A stretch of DNA of 64,000 bases from Zea mays (taxonomy: Eukaryota; Streptophyta; Magnoliopsida; Poales; Poaceae), in NCBI RefSeq assembly GCF_902167145.1, contig NC_050104.1, positions 99,769,849 through 99,833,848 of the forward strand, read 5' to 3'. The stretch's first letter is position 1, and every line of letters begins with the position of its first letter. Both the position numbers and the translations under genes were made by a program. The notes under the pieces were generated by a model, which did no database searches, was not told where the DNA came from, and saw only the letters and a program-made list of their open reading frames with translations. This document shows, piece after piece, positions 43,553 to 54,155 of the stretch.

Positions 43553-46500
43553 ATGGGCAGTCTCCAGCAACCTCTCCGGCCCGGGACGGTGCTTCGTTTC
43601 GGGACTCTCGAGTTCATGTCCTTCGACGGCAGCTACGACATGACACTTCTTCCACCGCCGCGCGACTGCGACAACGGCGGCCGACAACCCGCCCGCCGGC
43701 GGCGGAATCGACGACGTCTTCCCCGCGTGGTGGAAGAGCAATATTCGGGCTCGCTCCGTTCTCTCCCCCGCCAACGGAGGAGGAGGCGGAGCCGTCAAGG
43801 CCAGACGGGAGGCCGCGCTTCATCGGCCGTCGAGCGAATCGACGCCCCCGACGCCCCGACGGAAGGCACGCCGGACGTCGACCTCGCGTTCGAGACGGAG
43901 GCGAGCGCCGTCCCCCCGCGGCACGCTGACCTTGAGCAAGAAGACGACGCCGGCGCGCTCGCGGAAAGCCTGCAGGACGTCGCCCTCGAACCAGAGATGA
44001 CGGCGCAACCAGTCCCCGATGTGACTACGTCGCTCCTCGTCGACCAAAAGGTAACGACTAACTCCCATCTTGCGTCATTTCGACTCGGCCTCAACCCGCC
44101 AAACGACCTCGTTTTGGCGGGCACTCTCATTGAGGCGAGTGCAACCCCACTGAGGTTCTGTATGCGGTCGCCTTGGGACCGACTGACGGACGTCTCGACC
44201 TACGGGCCCTCTGGGTCCGAGGAAGATGACGATCCCAGCATCGGTTGGGATTTCTCCGGACTTGGCAACCCCAGTGCCGTGCGGGACTTCATGACCGCAT
44301 GTGACTACTGTCTATCCGACTGTTCCGATGGAAGCCGCAGCCTTGGCGACGAGAGCTGCGGCCCAAGCCGCGAATGTTTCCACATCGAGCTAGGGGATCC
44401 CACCGAAGGCAACCATCTTGGCATGCCGGAGGATGGTGATCTCCCCAGGCCGGTGCCTCGCGCCGACATCCCACGGGAGCTAGCTGTGGTCCCCGCTCCG
44501 GCGGGGGGTTACGACCCACAACTCGAGCAAGTCCGCGAGGCGCAGGCCAGGCTCAACGAGGGAACAGGAGCGCTTGAGCCGATCCGTCGGGACGTCGGAC
44601 AGGCATGGGTGGGCCAACCCCTGGCCGGAGAAATACGTCATCTGCCCCAAGGTCTCCAGCACCGCGTCGCCAACGATGTCAGGATCAGGCCGCCGCCCGC
44701 ATCCAGCGGGGTCGGTCAGAACCTGGCAACCGCAGCAATGCTCATCCGCGCGATGCCGGAGCCGTCAACCACCGAGGGTCGGCGATTCCAGGGAGAACTC
44801 AAGAATCTCCTGGAAGGCGCTGCGGCCCGGCGGGCCGAGAGCACTGCATCCCGGAGGCAAGGATATCCCTCGGAACCTCATGCCGCGACTTCCCGATTCA
44901 TGCGGGAAGCCTCGGTCTACACCGGGCGCACGCGCAACACCGCGCCTGCGGCCCCGGGCCACCTCGGCAACGAGCACCATCGACGCGACCGTCGGGCTCA
45001 CCTCGACGAAAGGGTGCGCCGAGGCTACCACCCCAGGCGTGGGGGCGCTACGACAGCGGGGAGGATCGGAGTCCCTCGCCCGAACCACCCGGCCCGCAGG
45101 CCTTCAGTCGGGCCATCCGACGGGCGCCATTCCCGACCCGGTTCCGACCCCCGACTACTATCACAAAGTACTCGGGGGAAACGAGACCGGAACTGTGGCT
45201 CGCGGACTACTGCCTTGCCTGCCAACTGGGTGGAACGGACGACGACAACCTCATCATCCGCAACCTCCCCCTGTTCCTCTCCGACACTGCTCGCGCCTGG
45301 TTGGAGCACCTGCCTCCGGGGCAGATTTCCAACTGGGACGACTTGGTCCAAGCCTTCGCTGGCAATTTCCAGGGCACATACGTGCGCCCCGGGAACTCCT
45401 GGGACCTTCGAAGCTGCCGGCAACAGCCGGGGGAGTCGCTCCGGGACTACATCCGGCGATTCTCGAAGCAGCGCACCGAGCTGCCCAACATCACCGACTC
45501 GGATGTCATCGGCGCGTTCCTCGCCGGCACCACTTGCCGCGACCTGGTGAGCAAGCTGGGTCGCAAAACCCCCACCAGGGCGAGCGAGCTGATGGACATC
45601 GCCACCAAGTTCGCCTCCGGCCAGGAGGCGGTCGAGGCTATCTTCCGAAAGGACAAGCAGCCCCAGGGCCGCCCATCGGAAGAAGCTCCCGAGGCGTCTG
45701 CTCCGCGCGGCGCCAAGAAGAAAGGCAAGAAGAAGTCGCAATCGAAACGCGACGCCGCCGACGCGGACCTTGTCGCCGCCGCCGAGTATAAGAACCCTCG
45801 GAAGCCCCCCGGAGGTGCAAACCTCTTCGACAAGATGCTCAAGGAGCCGTGCCCCTACCATCAGGGGCCCGTCAAGCACACCCTCGAGGAGTGCGTTATG
45901 CTTCGGCGTCATTTCCACAGGGCCGGGCCACCCGCCGAGGGTGGCAGGGCCCACGACGACGACAAGAACGAAGATCACCCAGCAGGGGGGTTCCCCGAGG
46001 TCCGCGACTACTTCATGATCTATGGAGGGCATGCGGCGAATACCTCGGCTCGGCACCGCAAGCAAGAGCGCCGAGAGGTCTGCTCGGTGAAGGTGGCGGC
46101 GCCAGTCTACCTAGACTGGTCCGACAAGCCCATCACTTTCGACCGGGCCGACCACCCCGACCATGTGCCGAGCCCGGGGAAATACCCGCTCGTCGTCGAC
46201 CCCGTTGTCGGCGATGTCAGGCTCACCAAGGTCCTGATGGACGGGGGCAGCTGCCTCAACATCATCTACGCCGAGACCCTCAAGCTTCTGCGCGTCGATC
46301 CGTCCTCCGTCCGAGCAGGCGCTGCGCCCTTCCACGGGATCATCCCTGGGAAGCGCGTCCAGCCCCTCGGGCGACTCGACCTCCCAGTCTGCTTCGGAAC
46401 ACCCTCCAACTTCCGAAGGGAGACCCTGACGTTCGAAGTGGTCGGGCTCCGAGGAACCTACCACGCCGTGCTAGGGAGGCCATGCTACGCGAAGTTCATG

Positions 46501-46800
46501 GCCGTCCCCAACTACACCTACCTGAAGCTCAAGATGCCGGGCCCCAACGGGGTCATCACCGTCGGCCCCACGTACAAACACGCGTTCGAATGCGACGTGG
46601 AGTGCGTGGAGTACGCCGAGGCCCTCGCCGAGTCCGAGGCCCTCATCGCCGACCTGGATAACCTCTCCAAGGAGGTCCCAGACGTGAAGCGCCATGCCGG
46701 CAACTTCGAGCCAGCGGAGACGGTCAAGGCCGTCCCCCTCGACCCCAGTGGCGACACCACCAAGCAGATCCGGATCGGTTCCGGGCTCGACCCCAAATAG
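43553..46800 (+). pseudogene. gag-protease of element G, one frameshift
   Basis: ATG at 43553 (MGSLQQPLRPGTVLRFGTLE). The frame is open to a run of five G at 45041-45045, where it shifts; the second frame then runs to TAG at 46798-46800. Parts: an Arg-rich head, acidic middle, and gag core (KYSGETRPELWLADYCLACQ, then WLEHLPPGQISNWDDL). A Lys-rich segment and a Cys-His segment (CPYHQ...HTLEEC) come next, then a retropepsin-like protease with DGGS at 46240-46251 and VLGRPCYAKF. Only this one-base run shift separates it from an open gag-pro; a sequencing slip in the G run is also possible. No RT follows. Confidence 0.85.
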
Positions 46801-47368
46801 GAGGCAGTGCTCGTCGACTTTCCCCGCAAACGCCGACGTCTTTGCGCGGAGTCCCTCGGACGTGCCCGGCATACCGAGGGGTGTCGCCAAACACTCGCTG
46901 GATATTCGGGCCGGGGCCCGATCCGTCAGGCAGCCTCTGCGCCTCGATCATCAAGGAAGGGTCGGCCTCGCCATGGCGAAGCCCGACCCTCCCTCGGGGG
47001 CTAAAAAGGGGGAACCCCTCTTCGTCAAGATCTTTTTAAATCAAAAAAAAGGGGGCCTCTTGCGTTCTCCCAGTTACGTTCCCCTGGCTATGTCAGAAGC
47101 CGGGTCTCGAGGAGCGAATGCGGGTACATGAAAATGGCAAGGCCGATTGAGCCAAGGAATTCCCGTACCTCCGGGTTAGGGATACCTCACTCATCACCTG
47201 CCACGAAGGATGGCCCAACTCGAGAAGCCACTCTATTATTGACGAGGTAGGACGAACATGCAGACGGAAAGAAAGGAGAGTACGACTCCATGCAAGAAAG
47301 ACAAAAGTGTTCAGGCCTCAGCGGCCATGGTGAGACACACGTTCAACAAGAAACTGTTCAAACGAGAA
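46801..47368 (+). other. pol deletion junction and spacer in element G
   Basis: After the protease, codons for the linker that precedes RT are still readable (SPSDVPGIPRGVAKHSLDIR, 46850-46920). At about 46940 the similarity stops abruptly and post-integrase spacer begins (GCCCGACCCTCCCTCGGGGG). The whole RT-RNaseH-integrase block is gone. The remainder is spacer with an A run and a G run at 47043-47057. Confidence 0.7.
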
Positions 47369-50300
47369 TCAGGCGCCGCCTTGGGAAGGAGCCGCGCCTC
47401 CATCTCCACCCCCGCCATCGGTGGGGTCCATCTCGGCCTCCGGTGACGTCGCAGGAGGAAGGACCTCCGCCTCAAAGGTGGTCGCCAGCACCGCGCTCGG
47501 GCCGGCGGCAACCGCGTCAAGCCGCTGCACCTCCGCCAGAGCAGCATCGTCTTCGTCAGGAAGACAGTACCCCTCACTAACCCGCTCCAGATCCACAACG
47601 TAGTGAGAAGCGAGCACGGCGAAGGCCCGCCGGACGCCGTGATGTAGCGCTTCGCGGACTCTGCCGCGGGCGTGACCACCCAAGGCTCGAAGACGGCTCT
47701 GAGGGGAGCTTCCTGAAGGGACGTCAACGGAGCCGAGGGCACGATAAAAGTCCGAGACAGCCTCGGACATGGCCGCGAGGTCCGCCTCCCTCTGCTCGGC
47801 GGCTCCGGCAAGCGCCTCAGCAAGCGCCTTGGCGGACTCGTCAAGGGCGGACTCAAGCTCTGCATGTAGCCAGGAGAAATACCTCAAGCACAAGCAAGGG
47901 AAACGAACAAGAAAAAGAACTAGGAAGGACCAAGACGTACTTCCGGCTCGGGCACGGTGCTCCGAGGCCGCGACTTGGGTCGCAGCTAAGTCAGCCGCGA
48001 TGGTCTCGGCTCGGCTCTCGGCCTCGGCGGCCCGGCCTTGAAGTCGGTTCCGTTCCTCGACGACCTGGGCGAGCTCCGATCGCTGCTGTTGCGCCTCCGC
48101 ACGCGCCGCTGCCGCCTCGGCTCTCAGGTCGGCGCATAGCAGCTGGAGGTCCGCCACCTTGGCATCTTGCTGAGAAAGGCGCGTGGTAGCCTCGGCGAGC
48201 GAAGACCTCAGGGATCGCAGCGAGCCCCAGACATCAACCTCACGGCGGATGAACAACGACTTAGCGGCGCTCCGGTCCGTCAGATCCTGGGAAAAGGAAA
48301 CAGGGCGTCACAGCAAGTATCACACAGAAGGAAAAAAGGTATGCCCGAAACCGCTACCTGGAGGATTTTGGGGACGTCTCTGCAGAAAACCTCCAGCGAC
48401 GACCGGAGCGACCCCACCGTCGCCTCTGCGCACTCGCGGAGCTCACCCCAGGACTGGTCTTCCTGCTCATCATCGAGAACGAAGATGGGGTCCGAGGCCT
48501 CGCGGGTCCGGAATCGGAGCAACGGGCGCCGGGCCTCGGAGTCCCGCCGCACAGCGATGAGGCTGTCGCCCGGCTGGACGGATTGCGCGACCGCGCCCAC
48601 CTCTTCTGGGGTCTTGGGCACCGACGCATCAGCCATCCCGGCGCTGGCGGCGGCTGGACACCCTTCGACAAGGACGGCGGCAACCTCGGCGGTGGCAGGC
48701 GCCGGCATGACCGGCACGACAGGCGAACTCAGAGCCGCGTGGGCGTCGGCCGCCTCCTCAACCACGATCGCCGCCTCGGCGGAGGAGCCGGCCTCGGGAG
48801 CCCGCTCCTCCGAGATTGGCGACGCCCGAGCCCCCGATGTCGGAGTACCCCGCGAGAGGGTCGGCTGAATGGCGCTGGCCGCACAGTTCGACGCCGTCTT
48901 GAGGACCTTCCGGGGTGCCAGGTCGGTCTAGCCGTGACTTCGCTTGCTGGATAAAAAAGGAAGGGGATCACAGCCGAAACATACGAATGGGAGGCCAAGA
49001 CGAAGACATTCCGAGGTACTCACCCACTCCGGGCCATGATCCACCGCGCCTGGGGAGAGCCTTCTTGGATCCCGGCTCTCGAAACGGCCGCCGAGGTCCG
49101 CTTCGCCGGCGCTTGGGGCGCCTGGGAGACAGGTTCCCCGGGCACGGCAGCGACGACCTGAGGGTCACTCCCGTCCGCCACCAGCACAAGCGGCAGCCTC
49201 TGGGGAACAGACGCCTTGGTCTGGACCTCCGGAACTACTTCAGCTCCTCCGGCGGAGGGGTCAGGTGGCCTCTCGGTTCGCCCCCGCGCCTCGGGTCGGG
49301 AGCCCGACGCCCCGACTTCGGGGGCTGACGGAGTCGGTTCGCTCGGGGGCTGGCTCGACGGCTCTTGGCCACACCCCAGGCCGAGGCTGAGGCCGAGACG
49401 GGCGGCCATGCCGTCATCATCATCATCATCGTCGTCGTCATCGTCGTCGGGCGTCTCCGGCGACGGCTCCCTCGGGAGTCCGTCCCTCTCCTGCTGGCGG
49501 CGGCGCTTCTCCAAGGCGTCCCGAGCCCGCCTCCGCTCGCGGGCCCGGGCCTTCTCCGCGTCCTTCTTTTTCTTCTTCTCCTCCGCGGCAACCCGCCGTG
49601 CTGCACGGTCCACCGCGTCCTCCGGGACCCGTGGCAGGGAGGGTTTGTGACACCCCACATCCTAAAAGGAGGGGAGAAAGGAACCCGATCATAAGGACCC
49701 GGAGCAACCAGATATACGAAGAAGGGAGGAGCAAACGCTCACCAAAGTCACGCACCCCTGATCGGGGCGCATCCGAAGCTGGGAGTATGCGTGGGGGTCC
49801 GGCTTCCCCATCGCGGCCGACACCCGCCATTGGAGGACGTCGAAAGGGAGAGGATCAGGGGACATTCGTGAGCCCTCCCAGTCGGCTTCCGGGGTCATCT
49901 CCCAGAGCGACAGCCGCCGCTCCGCCAATGGGAGCACCCTCCGACGGTGAATGGCGGCGATCACTCCCGCAGCAGTAAGTCCCCCCTCCCGCAACTCCTT
50001 CAGGGCCTGGAGAAGGGGCTCGAGATTTTTCTGCCTCTCGTGCGGGGTCCCGTGGCGCCAGGCGTCGGTGGCAGCTGTAACTACTCGCTGGGAAAATGGT
50101 GGGAGCAACTCACCGTCGTTCCGGAGGTAGAACCACCGGCGCTGCCACCCCTTGTTCGAAGACGCGAGAATGGCAGGAATGTACTGCAACGCCCGCGACT
50201 GCCTCAACAAGAGAATGCAGCCGCCGGCCCGCACCGCTGCACGGATCCTCCTCTCCCCCGTCAACAAGGCGAAAGGCTCGGCGAGGAAGAAGTAAGTCCA

Positions 50301-50660
50301 CAAATCCCAATGGGGAGCAATCCCCAAGTACCCTTCGCATAACGCTACGAAAATAGCGGCCTGCGAGATGGAGTTGGGGGAGAGGTTGTGCAACTCCACC
50401 CCGTAGTGGAATAAGATGGCCCGCATAAAGCGGCCCGTCGGCGCACCAAATCCCCGCTCATGGAAGGAGACGAAGCTCACAACATACCCCGGCGGTGGGG
50501 ACGGAGCGGCTCCGCCCACGGGAGGAATCCACTCTGGCCGCTGCTTGTCGGTGAGGGGGCGGAGCAAACCTTCGCCGACCAGCTCCTCCAGATCACTCGC
50601 CGTCACCGTGGAGAAGGGCCACGGATCGCGCGGGGGGATTATGGTCACTCGGTCCGCCAT
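47369..50660 (-). CDS. antisense five-exon gene of element G (gypsy-associated domain plus coiled coil), one stop
   Basis: ATG at 50660 (MADRVTIIPPRDPWPF). Exons (minus): 50660-49743, 49661-49024, 48946-48358, 48286-47941, 47859-47369. They total 2982 nt and are in phase at every junction. Introns are 71-81 bp with GT-AG ends. Exon 1 holds the conserved domain (LSPNSISQAAIFVALCEGYL, then HWDLWTYFF and GWQRRWFYL). Exon 2 is basic (AEEKKKKKDAEKARARERRR) with a 12-Asp run, exon 3 is Ala/Glu-rich, and exon 4 is a coiled coil (AAARAEAQQQRSELAQVVEE). Exon 5 is helical with a Gly/Ala-rich end. One in-frame TAG lies at 48930-48928 in exon 3. Upstream CATATAC near 50803 is a weak TATA candidate. It is not a host gene. 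Function unknown, possibly nucleic-acid or chromatin related by composition only. Confidence 0.75.
47860..47940 (-). other. intron 4 of the element G antisense gene
   Basis: 81 bp; donor CCGGAA/GTACGT, acceptor CTACATGCAG/AGCTTG. Phase 1. Being a multiple of three without a stop it can be read through, giving a hydrophobic Phe/Leu-rich insert that does not fit the coiled coil. Confidence 0.75.
48287..48357 (-). other. intron 3 of the element G antisense gene
   Basis: 71 bp; donor CTCCAG/GTAGCG, acceptor CCTTTTCCCAG/GATC. Phase 0. Confidence 0.75.
48947..49023 (-). other. intron 2 of the element G antisense gene
   Basis: 77 bp; donor AGTGG/GTGAGT, acceptor TTTTTATCCAG/CAAG. Phase 2. Confidence 0.75.
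49662..49742 (-). other. intron 1 of the element G antisense gene
   Basis: 81 bp; donor CTTTG/GTGAGC, acceptor CTCCTTTTAG/GATG. Joins codons in phase 0. Confidence 0.75.
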
Positions 50661-52084
50661 CACCAAGATGGAGAAGATGGCGGCGCGGGGGGCAGGGAAG
50701 GCGGTTTCTCTCTCCTCCGACTAAAGTTTCCCGGGTGGCGAAAACCTGAAGGGAAAAGAAGGGAGCAGAGTGAAGAACCGTCACCGGGCCCCCTCTCAAG
50801 TATATGAAGGCCAGGGCGAAACCGTTTCCAGCACGCCGCCTGGACCGGACGCAGGATTCGAAAAACGCGAAGCGGCACAGCCGTTCCTCGAAACGGCTTG
50901 CACACGCGTAACGGCCGCCCCGCCAACCACTCGCCCCGTCGCATTAACTCCGCGGCGGGACACGCGGCGCCTCTGGTAGGAGGAGCGCACGACGCTTCAC
51001 CTTCGCCGTAATAACCGCGTCAGAAAAGGTACGCCACGTCGTCCGATTTCGTATCCTTTTCCGTTTTCCTCTTTCTCTATCTCTTGCAACAGGGACCGGG
51101 AAAGGGGGATACCCCGAAAGGGATCCTTCTCCGCGAAGGAACCGGGCTCCGAGCCCCCCATTACTGATCAGGGGTTCGAAGGCTGGCCCCCCGAGGGTTC
51201 AACAGTCGCCTCAGATCGCGTGGGCCCGACACCCACTACTGGTCAGGGGTTCGAAGGCCAGCCCCCCGAAGGGCTCCATGGCCGCCTCAGGCTACTCGGG
51301 CTCCGCGCCCATTACTGATCAGGGGTTCGAAGGCTGGCCCCCGAAGGGTTCACAGTCGCCTCAGACACCGAGCGAGGGATGACCAGGGGTACGTTCGATA
51401 CATAACCGAGGCTCGGGCTGCACTCCCGAGGTACCCTAGGACATTTCCGAGACCAGCGGGAACGATCTTGTAACGGAATCCCATCAGAGGGAGGCATCGA
51501 GCCCTCGGACCCCGTCGCCAGGGGACCGGGTCCGGCAAATCACCCGCAGGTACTTTTGGGCGTGCCTCTGGGCCCCTAGCCGACCCCCAACGAACGGGGC
51601 ACGGACGTCCACTCGGATTACCCGCTTGCAGCTCACCGGAGACACCATGTTCGGTGCCCATCGAGGGTAACATGGCGCACTCCCCCCCTCCTCCTTGCGG
51701 AAAGGCGACATAGGGGCGTATGTAAAAAGCCGAGTCTGTCCCTGATCGTCCTCTCGCCCTGTGCAGAGGCTCGGGGGCTGCTCTCGCAAAAACCGGCTCC
51801 GGCCAAATCGTTGACAGCGTCAACATACCAGCCCGAGAGCTTGGGCCCCGACCGTGCACCCGGGCTACGGCCAGTTCGCATGAGGGAACGACCAGACCAG
51901 CCGAAGCGTTAAGCGAAGTATTAAGACCTCGAAGGAGTGTAACCACTCCTCCGAGGCCTCGGGGGCTACACCCGGCGGGTGCGCTCGCGCGCACCCACCG
52001 GAACGAAATGCAACCGAGAAAGGCTGGTCCCCTTGCAAAAAAGTGCGACAAAAGCCTCCAAGCGAGTGCTAACACTCCCTTCGA
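50661..52084. other. region between antisense gene and 3' LTR of G
   Basis: About 1.4 kb that should contain the antisense promoter. It holds near-repeats of a TACTGATCAGGGGTTCGAAG unit at about 51160, 51236 and 51309 (about 73-76 bp apart), each followed by GCCCCCCGA(A/G)GG. No coding region is supported. Confidence 0.55.
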
Positions 52085-52098
52085 GGCTCGGGGGCTAC
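52085..52098 (+). other. polypurine tract of element G
   Basis: GGCTCGGGGGCTAC directly before the 3' LTR. A similar phrase, CCTCGGGGGCTACA, occurs at about 51957, so a second priming site is possible. Confidence 0.6.
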
Positions 52099-53610
52099 TG
52101 TCGGGGACCATAATTAGGGGTACCCTCAAGGCGCCTAATTCTCAGCTGGTAACCCCCATCAGCATAAAGCTGCAAAGGCCTGATGGGCACGATTAAGTCA
52201 GGGATCAGTCCACACGAGTGACTCGATCATGCTTCACCCGAGCCTAGCCTCGGCCAAAGGCAGCCGACCTCGAGAGACTTCCGTCTCGCCCGAGGCCCCC
52301 TTTTTATGGCGGACACATCACCGGCTCGCCCAAGGCCTTGGCTTCGCTCAGAAGCAACCTTGACTAAATCACCACACCGACTGACCAAATTGCAGGGGCA
52401 TTTAACGCAAAGGTGGCCTGACACCTCTATCCTGACACGCGCCCCCGGCAGAGCCGAGGTGACCGCCGTCACTCCACCGCTCCACTGGCCAGTCTGACAG
52501 AAGGACAGCGCCGCCTGCGCCACTCCGACTGCAGTGCCACTCGACAGAGTGAGTCTGACAGGCAATCAGGCCTTGCCAAAGGCGCCACGGCGAACTCCGC
52601 TCCGCCCGACCCCAGGGCTCGGACTCGGGCTAAGACCCGGAAGACGGCGAACTCCGCTCCGCCCGACCCCAGGGCTCGGACTCGGGCTAAGACCCGGAAG
52701 ACGGCGAACTCCGCTCCGCCCGACCCCAGGGCTCGGACTCGGGCTAAGACCCGGAAGACGGCGAACTCCGCTCCGCCCGACCCCAGGGCTCGGACTCGGG
52801 CTAAGACCCAGAAGACGACGAAACTCCGCCTCGCCCGACCCCTTGGCTCGGGCTCGGCCACGGCAACAGAAGGCAGACTCAACCTCGGCTTCGGAGGAAA
52901 CCCCACGTCGCCCTGCCTAGGGCACAGACCGCCACGTCAACAGGAGGCGCCATCATCATCCCACCCCGAATCGACTCGGGTCACGGAGAACAAGACCGAC
53001 GTCTCATCCGGCCAGCTCCGCCAGAGAGGCAATGATGGCGCTCCACAAGCTCTATGACGACGGCGGCCCCCAGCTCTCTTACGGAAGCAGGACAACGTCA
53101 GCAGGGACTCGACCGCTCCAACAGCTGTCCCTCCATCAGGCTCCGCCGCACCTCCGACAGCCACGACATCACGCCAGCAGGGTGCCCAAATCTCTCCGGC
53201 TGCCACATTGGCATGTACCTAGGGCGCTAGCTCTCCCTCCGCTAGACACGTAGCACTCTGCTGCATCCCCATTGTACACCTGGATCCTCTCCTTACGACT
53301 ATAAAAGGAAGGACCAGGGCCTTCTCAGAGAAGGTTGGCCGCGCGGGACCGAGGACGGGACAGGCGCTCTCTTGGGGCCGCTCGCTTCCCTCACCCGCGT
53401 GGACGCTTGTAACCCCCCTACTGCAAGCGCACCTGACCTGGGCGCGGGACGAACACGAAGGCCGCGGGACTTCCACCTCTCTCACGCTCGGCTCCGGCCA
53501 CCTCGCCTCTCCCCCCTTCGCGCTCGCCCACGCGCTCGACCCATCTGGGCTGGGGCACGCAGCACACTCACTCGTCGGCTTAGGGACCCCCCTGTCTCGA
53601 AACGCCGACA
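52099..53610 (+). repeat. 3' LTR of element G, four 57-bp subrepeats
   Basis: 1512 bp, exactly 114 bp (two subrepeats) shorter than the 5' LTR, otherwise almost identical. Confidence 0.92.
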
Positions 53611-53615
53611 AATTT

Positions 53616-54099
53616 AGAACACACAATCCAATCAAATCAATCTATTTACAGTACTTATCTTTATGCCTTAGGGCTAGATGCAGCGTACATCTAGTTATAG
53701 TTCCACAATCTCAAAATTTACCTTTCTTCAACTCTACGTCGTCTAGAAGCACTTTGGGTGGCCTACCAATCTCTAAGAAACCCTATGATCTCTCCTCCCA
53801 AGGGGGTCCCTCCCGGCAGGCGAGATCTAGAGGTTCTCATTGCGGATAGTCCACCGCCTACACGTGGACGGTCTGCGCGCCTGCATTGAAGAGCGAAGTT
53901 ATCTTCGCCATCGTGGGCGGTCCGATGACCTAGCGTAGATGGTGCAGTGACCTACTGTGAATCGTCCAGTGACCTACCGTAGAGGTCCGCTGCATTACCA
54001 CGAATGGTTGGCTAGCCCGCAGAGAAGTCCCCAAGGTCCTGCACGTAGTGTGCATAATGCCCTAGGAATCATTAGTATTTGGCCCAAAAGGCACCAACA
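53616..54099 (+). repeat. LTR of element H, second part
   Basis: It continues the LTR after G, with GGTCCGATGACC-type decayed motifs at 53915-53975, and ends CACCAACA at 54099, followed by the PBS-like TTTTTGGCAACTC. Confidence 0.5.
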
Positions 54100-54155
54100 T
54101 ACTTTTTGGCAACTCAGTTGGGCACATGAAGATAAGAGTTATTGGATCTGCCACG

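Larger units (their letters stand above)
41867..53610 (+). mobile_element. Element G: Huck-like Tat gypsy element lacking RT and integrase
   Basis: 11744 bp, LTRs 41867-43492 (1626 bp) and 52099-53610 (1512 bp), perfect TSD AATTT (41862-41866 and 53611-53615). It has PBS, gag-protease, a junction that removes RT, RNase H and integrase, then a five-exon antisense gene and a purine tract. The LTRs differ at only about six positions by eye plus two fewer 57-bp subrepeats, so it is the youngest large element here. LTR start TGTCGGGGACCATAATTAGG and the subrepeats match Huck-type LTRs as I remember them. It can move only with enzymes from other elements. Confidence 0.88.
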
